NCBI RefSeq assembly: GCF_002224125.1
Contig: NZ_NCSM01000024.1
Location: forward strand, 1-22,441
Source of the DNA: Streptomyces sp. NBS 14/10
GTDB lineage: Bacteria; Actinomycetota; Actinomycetes; Streptomycetales; Streptomycetaceae
DNA length: 22,441 nt
Reading direction: 5' to 3'
Shown here piece by piece: positions 9,310 through 16,927 of the stretch (positions within the stretch are counted from its first letter, which is position 1; the number at the start of each line of letters is the position of its first letter). Made by a program: the position numbers and the translations under genes. The notes below the pieces were generated by a model. The model had not been told where the DNA came from and did no database searches. It saw nothing but the letters and a program-made list of their open reading frames with translations.

Positions 9310-9643
9310 GAAACCCAGGTGGTGCTGGTGGGACCGGTTGATAGTGGAGTCCACCGACACCGTCCATTCCAACGCTCCGACAGAGTCGTCCCGCACCTGC
9401 ATCTGCTCCAGGAGGGCGAGCCTAGGTCCCGTCCCGCTTCCAACGGGCGAACCGCTCATACACCGTCTGCCAGGGCCCGTAGCGTTCCGGCAGGTCACGC
9501 CAGGGGGCACCTGTCCGTAACCGCCATAACACGCCGTTGATCACCTGCCGATGGTCGCGCCACGGACGGCCTGGTCCATCAGCGTTCGGCAGCAGGGGCT
9601 CCAACGTCTGCCATGCGGTGTCCGTCAACTCGCCATGTTCCAT
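9310..9643 (-). pseudogene. IS5-family (IS427-like) transposase remnant
   Basis: Starts ATG 9643 with 'MEHGELTDTAWQTLEPLLPN', followed by 'WRLRTGAPWRDLPERYGPWQ' and 'TVYERFARWKRDGT', the hallmark DUF4096 N-terminal domain; a stop follows at 9422-9424. In another frame the next part reads 'LLEQMQVRDDSVGALEW' and 'TVSVDSTINRSHQHH', where the D of 'VDST' is the first catalytic Asp. Similarity ends near 9310. IS427-group elements normally use a programmed frameshift at about this point, so the frame change itself need not be a mutation, but the remaining two thirds of the transposase is absent, so the element is dead. Confidence 0.75.
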
Positions 9644-9749
9644 TACCGGTTCGGCCGCGAACAGGGCTTCAGGCGGCCGTGACCGTCTGCGCCTTGACCT
9701 CGCGCACCCCGCGCAACGCTGTCCTTGCCGAGAACTTCATCCATGCAGG

Positions 9750-10440
9750 TCATGCGGCATGTCGGTATTCATGGAGGATGCCGCCGAGGCGATCGCGTCT
9801 TCGTATGTCGCGGCCGGCGATTTGGTCCGGATCGGTGATCGGTGCGGGTAACGGGTGCAGTGGCCGGGCGTTCGCGATGCCCTGGTGGGGCCGATGAGTG
9901 TTGTAGAACTGCTCGAACTCCCGGAGTGCGTGGAGGAGGTGGTGCTGGTTCCAGATCAAGGTCCGGTCCAGGAGCTCGTGTCTGCAGGTTTGCACCCACC
10001 GTTCCATGATCGAGTTCATTCTCGGTATCTGGATGCCGGTGAGGACGATCTCGATCCCCGCGTCTTTGAGGATGTCATCGAACAATCCGGGGAACTTCCC
10101 ATCCCGGTCTCTGATCATGAACCGTGCCCGGCAGCCGACGTCCTCGAGGTCCATGACCAGGTTCTTCGCCGCCTGCGCCACCCAGGAGGTAGTCGGGTGT
10201 GCGGTGGCACCCAGGATCCGGATGCGACGGCTGCTGTGCTCGATCACCGCGAGAACGTACATCCGGGCGCCGGACAGGGTGACCGTCTCAAAGAAATCGC
10301 AGGCCAGGAAGGCGTCGGCTTGGGAGCGCAGGAAGCCGGCCCAGGTGCTGGAGCTCCTGTCGGGCGCTGGATCGACGCCGGATTCCTTGAGGATCTTCCC
10401 AGACAGTCGAGGCGGCCACCTTCACTCCCAGCACGAGCAG
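9750..10440 (-). pseudogene. Integrase-core transposase, truncated and frameshifted (ISa copy B)
   Basis: Second, shorter copy of the element at 54-1087, in the same orientation. It begins abruptly at 'VELLVLGVKVAASTVWE' (about 10440-10390). There an extra base (gtctgggaagatcctc where the family has tgg-gag-atc-ctc) shifts the frame; the remainder carries the DDE core with 'MYVLAVIEHSSRRIRI', 'RDRDGKF' and 'MNSIMERWVQTC' and ends 'HEYRHAA'. The N-terminal DNA-binding domain is missing because the element is joined to a glycosyltransferase gene at about 10441. DNA similarity to copy A extends past the stop codon to about 9715. Inactive. Confidence 0.85.
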
Positions 10441-10911
10441 TTCGACCTGGGGATCCGCCTGACCCGGCAGGGTTTCACCCTCCGGGCCCAGCCGGACGCC
10501 GGGGTCGTGCACGACAGGCTCAGCTCCGAGACGGTGCGCAGTGTGTGGCGCAGGCTCTACGGGTACGGCAGGTCGGAGCAGTGGCTCACCACGGTCCATC
10601 CCGACCGGCGCGCGCCGCGCTGCAACCCGGCCGTCGCCCTGGCAGCGGTGTCCGCGGCAGCACTGGCGGCCGCGCCTGCGACCCGTGGCCGCACCACCGT
10701 GCTGATCCCGGTGACGGCGGTACTCACGCTCGGGCTGCGGGCCCGTCTCGCCGTCGGCGGTGGTCCGCGCGCGGTTGCCGATTCCCTGGCGTGCGCTGCC
10801 CTGGAGTGTGCGTTCGATCTCGGTGCAGCGGTCGCCGCTGTGCAACTGCGCCGGCCCGGACTGTTGTTCACCGGCTTTCGCCCGACCCCGAAGGGAGGCA
10901 CCCATGCGTAA
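10441..10911 (+). pseudogene. GT2 glycosyltransferase, C-terminal fragment
   Basis: The frame enters at 'FDLGIRLTRQGFTLRAQPDA', matching the (E)D-x-DLGxRL acceptor-site segment of family 2 glycosyltransferases, and continues with 'SVWRRLYGYGRSEQWL', the amphipathic interface region, then two or three hydrophobic segments (CNPAVALAAVSAAALAA and TTVLIPVTAVLTLGLRA) before the end at 'GFRPTPKGGTHA'. The catalytic front half, including the DxD motif, is missing because ISa copy B is joined here. The missing part is not present elsewhere in the window. It is the first of four same-strand genes that look like the rest of a biosynthetic locus; the next gene starts 12 nt downstream, with its ribosome binding site overlapping this stop. 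Confidence 0.65.
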
Positions 10912-10923
10912 GGAGCGTTGCGC

Positions 10924-11420
10924 ATGGGCTCGGCGGCGGTGCCGTATCACTACGGCGCCGACTGTCCCGATGCCCTGTGCGAGGGCATCGAGGCCCTGCG
11001 GCCCGCGTCCGCGATCGTCGCCCTCGATGAGGCGGTGCGGGTGCACGCGGAACCACTGCTGGCGCGTCTGCGGCGGCGGATGCGGGTGCCCCCGTTCGTG
11101 CGCGGGAGGAACACAAGCAGCTGTCCCTGGTGGAGGTGCTGATGGACCACGCGCTGGCTCGGAGCGGGGACCGTACGTCCGTGATCCTCGCGATGGGCGG
11201 GGAACTCGTTGCGCATGTCGACCGTGAGGCGCTGGCCGAACGGCTGGCCAGTGACAACAAGCGCGGCCACATCCCGTCCTCTCCCGGCTCGGTCTCGATG
11301 TTCCTGTTGCGCCTTCTCAGTGAGCCGGTGAAGGATGCGGACGGCTGGCCCCTGACTCCCGTACCCCTCGACATGGCCCTTACGGCGTTCGAGAAGGTCG
11401 CGGCATCCGAGGTGATCTGA
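10924..11420 (+). pseudogene. 2-deoxy-scyllo-inosose synthase-like sugar phosphate cyclase, internally deleted
   Basis: Relic of a dehydroquinate-synthase-superfamily cyclase. The N-terminal NAD-binding part reads 'VPYHYGADCPDALCEGIEAL' (as in aminoglycoside DOI synthases) from ATG 10924 (GGAG 9 nt upstream). A 2-nt gain near 11105 shifts the frame, after which 'EEHKQLSLVEVLMDHALAR' and 'SVILAMGGEL' continue the cofactor domain. At about 11206 the sequence jumps directly to the far C-terminus, 'LAERLASDNKRGH', 'GSVSMFLL' and 'LTPVPLDMALTAFEKV'. About 200 codons are gone, including the Glu/His metal ligands, so no activity is possible. The 'DNKRG' and 'PVPLD' signatures favour DOI synthase over dehydroquinate or valiolone synthases. 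It ends 1 nt before the MFS gene, which shows the genes were one operon. Confidence 0.75.
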
Positions 11421-11421
11421 C

Positions 11422-12618
11422 ATGAGGGAATGGCAGGGAGCCGGGAAGCGGCCGACGGCGGCGCTCCTGGCCCTCTCGGTCGCAGCGTTCTGCTACGTGT
11501 CGGTGGAGACCGTTCCGGTGGGTCTGCTGTCGGTGATGTCCTCGGACCTGGGAGTGTCGTCATCTCGGATCGGTCTGCTGGTGACCGGGTACGGGGCCAC
11601 GGTCGCGGTCGTCTCGCTGCCGTTGGCCTGGGCGGTGGCGCGGGTGCCGCGTCGGCCCTTGCTGCTCGGGCTCATGGCGGTGCTGGTGGCGGCGACCGCC
11701 GTATCGGCCATGACGCCCGGGTACGGATCGCTGTTCACCGCCCGTCTCCTGACCGCGCTCAGCCAGGCCGTCTTCTGGGCGGTCGTGACACCGGTCGCCG
11801 CCGGCATGTTCCCCGCCCACGTACGCGGAAGGGTGACCGCCGTCGTGTTCACCGGCGGTTCGCTCGGTCCGATGCTGGGCGTTCCCGCGGGGACCTGGCT
11901 GGGGCAGGAAGCCAGTTGGCGGCTGACGTTCCTCGCCCTGGCCGCACTGGGACTCCTCGCGTTGCTCACCCTGGCCGTGGCGATGCCGGCCAGTCCGGCG
12001 TACCACGAGCACGCTGGGCGCGGCACCACACCCGACGCCCGGCGCTACGCGCTGGTACTCGCCGTCACCACGCTGTCGGTGGCGGGGTTCTTCACCCTCT
12101 TCACCTACACCTCCACGTTCGTCACCGTTGTCGCCGGGATACCGGCTGCGCTGCTGAGTCCACTGCTGGTGGCTCGAGGGCTGGCCGACTTCGGCGGGGT
12201 CACGGTCGGAGGTTATCTGTCCGACCGTGACCAGCGGCTCTCCGTGGCACTCCCCGCTGCCCTCCTGACGGCCACCCTCCTCGCGATGTTCGCCGTGGGA
12301 ACCAACCCTCTGGTCACCGCCGGCGCACTCGTGCTCACCGGGTCCGCCATGGGGGCATTGACTCCGGCGCTGCAGAACCGTGTGATGGAGTTCGCACCCG
12401 GTGGCACGGACACGGCCTCGGCCGGGAACTCGATCGCCTACAACGTTGGCATCGCCGTCGGCTCCTCCCTCGGCGGCCTCACCATGACGCACTTCGGCCC
12501 CCGCAGTATCGCCCTGGCCGGCGCCGCCCTGGCGGCAGCCGCCACGCTGATCGCCCTCTGGCCGTCCGCACCAGGTCACCCTGGCACCGCACGCACGAAG
12601 GAAGAAGCCCGTGGATGA
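11422..12618 (+). CDS. MFS exporter (DHA1, sugar/drug efflux type)
   Basis: Intact 398-aa major facilitator with 12 predicted membrane segments and cytosolic ends. The opening 'ALLALSVAAFCYVSVETVPV' has the acidic residue in TM1 (VET) typical of SotB/CmlR-like exporters; 'VARVPRRPLLLG' is the motif A loop between TM2 and TM3; 'GGSLGPMLGVPAGTWLGQEA' in TM5 matches the antiporter motif C. A charged central loop (HEHAGRGTTPDARRY) divides two six-helix halves. It probably exports a small molecule against proton influx. Start ATG 11422 sits 1 nt after the cyclase stop, and the methyltransferase start overlaps its end by 8 nt, so it was part of a biosynthetic operon and probably exported or conferred resistance to the product. 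It may now persist as a stand-alone resistance gene; its promoter is unclear. Confidence 0.88.
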   Translation: MREWQGAGKRPTAALLALSVAAFCYVSVETVPVGLLSVMSSDLGVSSSRIGLLVTGYGATVAVVSLPLAWAVARVPRRPLLLGLMAVLVAATAVSAMTPGYGSLFTARLLTALSQAVFWAVVTPVAAGMFPAHVRGRVTAVVFTGGSLGPMLGVPAGTWLGQEASWRLTFLALAALGLLALLTLAVAMPASPAYHEHAGRGTTPDARRYALVLAVTTLSVAGFFTLFTYTSTFVTVVAGIPAALLSPLLVARGLADFGGVTVGGYLSDRDQRLSVALPAALLTATLLAMFAVGTNPLVTAGALVLTGSAMGALTPALQNRVMEFAPGGTDTASAGNSIAYNVGIAVGSSLGGLTMTHFGPRSIALAGAALAAAATLIALWPSAPGHPGTARTKEEARG

Positions 12619-13264
12619 GGTCGCACCGTGGACATGGGACGAAGCCGACACCGACGAGGAGTTCCCCTGTGAACAATTGACGGACACCGGTCCGATGGCT
12701 CCCGTCTCCGGCACGGACCTGGCAGCACTGGGCGTGCGCGGCATCCAGTTCGGTTCGTGGGACGGGCAGGCGGCCGGCTGGCTCAACACCGACGCGGTCG
12801 GACTGCGCTGCGGCGATGTCCGTACGGAGACCGGCCGTGTCTACCACGTGGACGGCGCAACCTACTTCACCAAGGCCGACGCCCGGCAACGGCTGCCTTT
12901 CGCCGACGGGGCCACCCGGTGGGTCTACGCGGAACACTTCATCGAACATCTCTCGCTCAAAGAGGGCATTCGCTGGCTGCGCGAGGTCAGACGCATCCTC
13001 ACCCCCGGCGGGCTACTCCGGCTGACAACCCCTGACCTGGCCCGATACGTCGACGGCTACCGCCTCGACGACGGCTTCTACTCCACGCACCGAGAACGAC
13101 TGTTGCTCCTCGGGGCGCCGCCGCACGAAGTCCCGGAACGGCGGGCGTTCATGCTCAACCAGATCTTCCACTTCCACGGACACCAGTGGATCTACGACGA
13201 GGACGAGCTGATTTTCGCCCTGACCACCGCGGGTTTCCCTGAAGGACTCTGTTGGTCGATGTGA
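12611..13264 (+). pseudogene. Class I SAM-dependent methyltransferase (COG4627-like), 3' end replaced by IS1182
   Basis: Predicted methyltransferase of the group that has 'PGWLNVD' after motif I; here 'RGIQFGSWDGQAAGWLNTD' fills that place (about residues 43-61), with the usual LGCG replaced by FGSW. Then come 'RLPFADGATRWVYAEHFIEH' (motif II/III) and 'LREVRRILTPGGLLRLTTPD' (motif IV and the post-motif strand), followed by an unusual 'FHFHGHQWIYDEDEL' region. Genuine similarity ends at about 'TTAGFPE' (13240); the last five codons and stop are from the inserted element. Only the last strand and helix are lost, so partial activity cannot be excluded. Start GTG 12611 overlaps the MFS stop by 8 nt (coupled). 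Substrate unknown, perhaps a sugar or aminocyclitol product given the neighbouring cyclase. Confidence 0.75.
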
Positions 13265-14443
13265 TGTGGGTTTTTGTCGGTCAGGCCGCGAGGCTGAGGA
13301 CGAGCTGTTCGTAGTGGGAGACTCGTGTCGTGCCCAGGGGGGTTCCGGTCCACCAGGCGTCGAGGCGGTGGAGGTTGAGTGCGGCCGCGGTCAGGACCTG
13401 GGCCAGTGAGGTCTTGGCGTGGCCGCGGTAGCGAGTGTGCCGGGTGCCGGTGCGTCGCACCGCCTGCGAGACGCTGCCCTCCACTCCGGCCCTGGTGTGG
13501 TAGCGCTTCTTCCACTGATCGGTCTGCTGTTGCGCCCGGCGTTGTTGGAGGAGTTCGTGCTCTTCACGCGGGAGCAGTGTCAGGACGCGGTAGGCGGCCG
13601 TGGTGCAGGTGTCCTTGGCCGGGCAGCTGGTGCATCCGGCGCGGGAGAAGTCGATGTGGATGCGGGGTTGGCCGCCGATGGTGGTGTCACTCCAGCGGGT
13701 GCTGATCCGGCCCTGCGGGCAGGTTGCTTGCCGGGTGTGCCAGTCGATGTGGAAGTCGGTGGCGGCGTAGCCGCTGCCGTGTAGGGCCGGTCGTCCGCCT
13801 GCCTGTTTGACCGGCCCGATGACCTCGATGCCCTGTGCACGGGCCGCAAGGATGATTTTCGCGCTGGTGTAGCCGCCGTCCACGTAGTGTTCGGCCGGCT
13901 TCAGGCCCCGCTCCGTCAAGGTCTGGTGGACAGCGGCGGTGAGCTGGTGGTCGTCCGTCGTGGCCGGTGTGGTGGCCACGTAGGTGATCAGGTGCGGGAG
14001 GTCGTCGTCGCAGCTTTCGGTCAGATGGGTCTTGTAGCCGTCCCAGGCTGATCCCCGCTTCACCCCGCAGCGCGCCTCCACATCGTGCGGGGAGACGATG
14101 CGTGCCGCTCCCGCCGGGCGTTGTTTGTGTCCGCGCCAGCGCACCCCGCGGGCGTCACGCTGGTACTCCTGGGCCCACACGGTGCGCAGGACCACGATCG
14201 CATCGAGGCCGGCCAGGTGGGCGGGGGCCGTGGGATCGTTGAGCGTGTCGAGGAGTTCGTAGCCGTCGCCCCCGACGTTCTCGGCGAACGCGGTGCGCTC
14301 GGCCTCGCCCTTGGGCAGCCGGTAGGAGTCAGCGCGCTGCCGGTAGCGAGCGAGCCAGTCCGCGTTGACCGCGTCGGTGCCGGCCAGCCAGGCGGGAGCT
14401 GCCACAGCCAGAGCCTTCGGCCAGGCTCGCCGAGTTGTCAGCC
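13240..14443 (-). mobile_element. IS1182-family element, 5' third missing
   Basis: Element body defined by its transposase gene. The downstream end abuts the methyltransferase at about 13240; the upstream end breaks at about 14443 in front of a DUF6262-like relic. Terminal repeats and target duplication were not found, so both limits are approximate (within 10-20 bp). Confidence 0.65.
13281..14405 (-). pseudogene. IS1182-family transposase, N-terminally truncated
   Basis: 374 codons of a DDE transposase whose family members are usually about 520-560 aa. The retained region begins in the middle domain ('APAWLAGTDAVNADWLARYR', 'ADSYRLPKGEAERTAFAENV'), goes through the RNase-H core with 'SPHDVEARCGVKRGSAWDGY', 'EHYVDGGYTSAKII' and the zinc-ribbon-like Cys cluster 'CTSCPAKDTC', and ends with the conserved 'RRTGTRHTRYRGHAKTSLAQ' helix. 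The N-terminal DNA-binding domain and first catalytic Asp (in the missing part) are lost at about 14443. The formal ATG at 14405 is internal to the family. Inactive. Confidence 0.85.
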
Positions 14444-14589
14444 CGCATCGGCGGTCCCCTCCCTGTTGGCGAGGCTTGTCGAGGTGTGGTCAGCAGCCGG
14501 GGACAGCTCGTCGTGCTCCTGGTCGGTGATGCGCGTGATGACGTGTTCGACCGCGGCTGCCAACCGCTCGTTGACCTCGGCGGCCCGGG
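14406..14589. other. Junction region between IS1182 remnant and DUF6262-like gene
   Basis: The IS1182 reading frame stays open to about 14443. Beyond that the minus strand has a short frame containing 'EVNERLAAAVEHVITRITDQ' that stops at 14438-14440; it looks alpha-helical and may be the tail of an unidentified gene, but it overlaps the DUF6262 coding strand upstream and was not recognised. Confidence 0.3.
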
Positions 14590-14974
14590 ACCGGCCTGCT
14601 GTCGTGGCCGCACAGCAACGACGTCTTGCCTGCATCGAGCGCGTCCAGGCTGTCCTGGACGCCCTGGAGCGCGACGGCGGCGCGGTGACCGTCGCCGGCG
14701 TCGCCGCCCGAGCCGCACCTTCCTCTACGACCCTGCCCAAGTGCCCTTGCTGAGCCGGCTGCGTGACCTCGCTGGCAAACAGCCCTCCACGGGGAGACCT
14801 GCTCTGCCGGACCAGCAGCGGATCACCACCAAGTCACACGAGACGGTGGTCAGAGCCCTGCGGGACGCCAACCGCAAACTCAGCGAGGAGAACGAACGGC
14901 TCCGCAACGAACTCGCCGTGGCCGTCGGCCAGCTCCGCGACCTCCGCCGGGGTATCCCTGCGCAGGGCGAGTAA
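14590..14974 (+). pseudogene. DUF6262-like (Tn554 TnpC-type) protein, frameshifted
   Basis: A small DNA-binding-like protein of the kind encoded after two tyrosine recombinases in Tn554-type transposons. One frame gives 'VVAAQQRRLACIERVQAVLD' and 'ALERDGGAVTVAGVAARA', a winged/HTH-like opening. The other frame continues 'SRTFLYDPAQVPLLSRLRDL' and then the coiled-coil tail 'ALRDANRKLSEENERLRNEL', ending at 14974. The two parts meet near 14710 where the family has 'RAGVSRTFLY'; about 10 nt appear to be missing. No true start was seen, and neither partner recombinase is present in the window, so this is a remnant. The assignment rests on recalled family resemblance. Confidence 0.55.
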
Positions 14975-15026
14975 ATTCCTGGGCGCAACTACCGCTCGAC
15001 GGACCACACTTCAGGCAGGAACGGAC

Positions 15027-15423
15027 ATGTCTTCGAACCCTCGCCCGCGGTTCAGTCGAGTGAGCTGCTGGGGTCCCCTCCCGACGCCCGGGTGCTCATC
15101 GTCAACTGCGACGACTTCGGAATGCACGACGCGATCAATACCGCGGTAGTCGACTCGATCGAGAAGGGGATCGCCACTTCGTGCAGCCTGATGGTGCCAT
15201 GTCCCTCAGCGCCGCACGCCATCCACCTGCTCCGCCAGCGGTCGGAGATCCCGTTCGGGATCCACCTCACTCTCGTCTGCGACACGACCCACTACCGATG
15301 GGGACCGCTGACCGCGAAGGACAAGGTGCCCTCGCTACTCGACGACGCAGGCCAACTGTTCACTCCCACACCCGCCGGGCGTTCCGAACTCCTCGCGCGG
15401 GCTCGTCTCGACGAGGTCGAGGG
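15027..15423 (+). pseudogene. ChbG/HpnK (YdjC-like) carbohydrate deacetylase, frameshifted and 3'-truncated
   Basis: The family's characteristic opening 'VLIVNCDDFGMHDAINTAVV' with the metal-binding Asp pair is clear from about 15092, followed by 'CSLMVPCPSAPHAIHLL' and 'PFGIHLTLVCDTTHYRWGPL', which includes a metal His. The native start is probably ATG 15027 ('MSSNPRPRF', AGGAA upstream), whose frame meets the main frame after a 1-nt shift near 15055. Similarity ends with 'LLARARLDEVE' near 15423; the next 20 or so codons to the stop at 15491-15493 are unrelated, so roughly the last half of the 280-aa enzyme is missing. Such enzymes remove acetyl groups from N-acetylglucosamine-type sugars; this copy cannot be active. 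The break lies in front of the operon at 15590. Confidence 0.75.
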
Positions 15424-15589
15424 GAACCTCACTCCTTGGAGTGACTCCCGGGGCGGAGGGCCCCCTTCGGAGGAGCGATGGGCGGGGCGATAACCGCGCG
15501 ACAACGAGTGACGATCTTGCGTCGCGCTCCTGGCTGAATGGTTCTCAGACGGCGGACACGCCGCAGGGGAAACCGACCCAGGAGGAACA
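15423..15589 (+). promoter_or_regulatory. Upstream control region of the hydrolase-MMPL-TCS operon
   Basis: Likely promoter region of the four-gene operon. It contains a 6-2-6 palindrome CACTCC-TT-GGAGTG at 15430-15443. GGAACC at 15423-15428, followed about 16 nt later by ACTCC (15444-15448), loosely resembles an ECF-sigma (SigE-like) promoter; this is weak. An excellent ribosome binding site, AGGAGG, lies 5 nt before ATG 15590. Confidence 0.4.
15430..15443. repeat. Perfect 6-2-6 palindrome (operator candidate)
   Basis: CACTCC-TT-GGAGTG, exact dyad symmetry with a two-base centre, about 150 bp before the hydrolase start. The loop is too short for a stable hairpin, so a dimeric protein site is more likely. 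The NarL-type regulator encoded downstream is one possible ligand. Confidence 0.35.
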
Positions 15590-16888
15590 ATGGCTCGTCG
15601 ACTCGTCTCGAAGCACCTGCTCACCCGCCGCGCCGGCATGGCGGTGGCCTCGGTCCTGGCCGCGACGGCCGGGCTCGCGGTCTGCGCCACACCGGGCGAC
15701 GCCGCCGCGCTGAACACGGCGAACGCCGCCGACGCCGGCCGAGTCGGCCATGCCACCGCAGCCAAGCGGCTGGCCGCGCTGATGCGGCAGGACCTGGACG
15801 CGGGGGCGCCCGGGGTCGTGGTGCGGGTGAACGACGGGAGCGGCCGGATGATCTCGCTGGCGCAGCAGGCGACGTGGACGAAGCGGGACCACAAGCTGTC
15901 GGCGGACGACCAGTTCAGGATGGGGTCGAACACCAAGACGATGGTGGGTGTGCTGGCCCTGCAACTGGCCGCCGAGCACAAGCTGTCGCTGCAGGACCCG
16001 GTGGACAAGTGGCTGCCGGGCCTGGTGCCGAACGGCCGGAACATCACGCTGAAGATGCTGCTGAACCACACCAGCGGGCTGTACGACTACATCAACGACC
16101 CGAGCGCCCTGGCCCGCGTGATCGGCGCGGACCAGTCCCCCGTGCAGCCGGAGGCGCTGCTGGCGGTCTCGGCGAAGTACCCGCCGCTGTTCAAGCCGGG
16201 CGCCGAATACTCCTACAGCAACACCAACTACATAACCCTGGGCCGGGTGTTGGAGAAGGCGAGCGGCCAGAGCCTGGCGACTCTGCTGCAGCGGCGGATC
16301 ATCGGGCCGCTTGGGCTGCGCGACACCTATCTGGCGGCCAACGGCACCTCGCGGGACGGGGCCAGGCTGGCCGCCGCGTATGAGCCGGACGCCGAGCACC
16401 TGGCGCCGCTGCTGCCGCCGGGCGTGCCCGAGGGCACCTCGTTCGCCGGGCCGGCGCGGGGCGAGCATGTGCTGGTGACGTCGATCAGCCCCGCGTGGGC
16501 GTGGGCGGCCGGCGCGATCGTGTCGACGCCGGCCGACGAGCAGCGGTTCCTGCGGGCGCTGGCCTCCGGCAAGCTGCTGCGGCCCGCGCAGCTCAAGCAG
16601 ATGAAGACGACCGTGGTGGAGACGCCCGGGGACCCGAAGAGCTCGCGGTACGGACTTGGGATCGAGGAGTACAACAGCCCGTGCGGACCGGTCTGGGGGC
16701 ACACCGGCGGGGTGCCCGGTTACTCGAGCCAGAACTACACGGACGCGACCGGCAAGCGCTCGGTCACCGTGGTGACCACGACGCTGTTCGGGCTGCACGA
16801 CAAGAAGTTGGGCGCCGCGGACCAGAAAGTGGTCGACGCCGCGGTCTGCACGATGCTCGGCAAGTCCCTTCCGGCCACATCCAAGTGA
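15590..16888 (+). CDS. Secreted serine hydrolase, class C beta-lactamase / D-alanyl-D-alanine carboxypeptidase-like
   Basis: 432-aa penicillin-recognising enzyme, probably exported. A basic start (MARRLVSKHLLTRRAG) and a hydrophobic segment (residues 17-34) followed by small residues form a signal peptide, with cleavage likely near residue 39; the first Arg pair might allow Tat export. All three active-site motifs are present: S113-x-x-K116 in 'GSNTKT', Y209-S-N211 in 'YSYSNTNY', and H371-T-G373 in 'WGHTGGVPGY'; 'LLNHTSGLYDY' (H160) is the usual additional signature. Relatives include Streptomyces R61 DD-peptidase and many esterases, so the substrate may be peptidoglycan stem peptide, beta-lactam or an ester. 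Start ATG has AGGAGG 5 nt upstream. It is the first gene of an operon with an MMPL transporter (39 nt downstream) and a two-component system, which suggests an envelope function. Confidence 0.9.
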   Translation: MARRLVSKHLLTRRAGMAVASVLAATAGLAVCATPGDAAALNTANAADAGRVGHATAAKRLAALMRQDLDAGAPGVVVRVNDGSGRMISLAQQATWTKRDHKLSADDQFRMGSNTKTMVGVLALQLAAEHKLSLQDPVDKWLPGLVPNGRNITLKMLLNHTSGLYDYINDPSALARVIGADQSPVQPEALLAVSAKYPPLFKPGAEYSYSNTNYITLGRVLEKASGQSLATLLQRRIIGPLGLRDTYLAANGTSRDGARLAAAYEPDAEHLAPLLPPGVPEGTSFAGPARGEHVLVTSISPAWAWAAGAIVSTPADEQRFLRALASGKLLRPAQLKQMKTTVVETPGDPKSSRYGLGIEEYNSPCGPVWGHTGGVPGYSSQNYTDATGKRSVTVVTTTLFGLHDKKLGAADQKVVDAAVCTMLGKSLPATSK

Positions 16889-16927
16889 CGTCGTATCACT
16901 CAAGGAGCCGAGGGAGGCCACGTAGCG

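Noticed and set aside
13238..13252. 'CCTGAAGGACTCTG' resembling the ISb end (CCTGAAGGGTGTC) at the IS1182/methyltransferase junction
   Set aside because: Only the first eight bases match, and what follows is the IS1182 element with no ISb sequence; likely coincidence.
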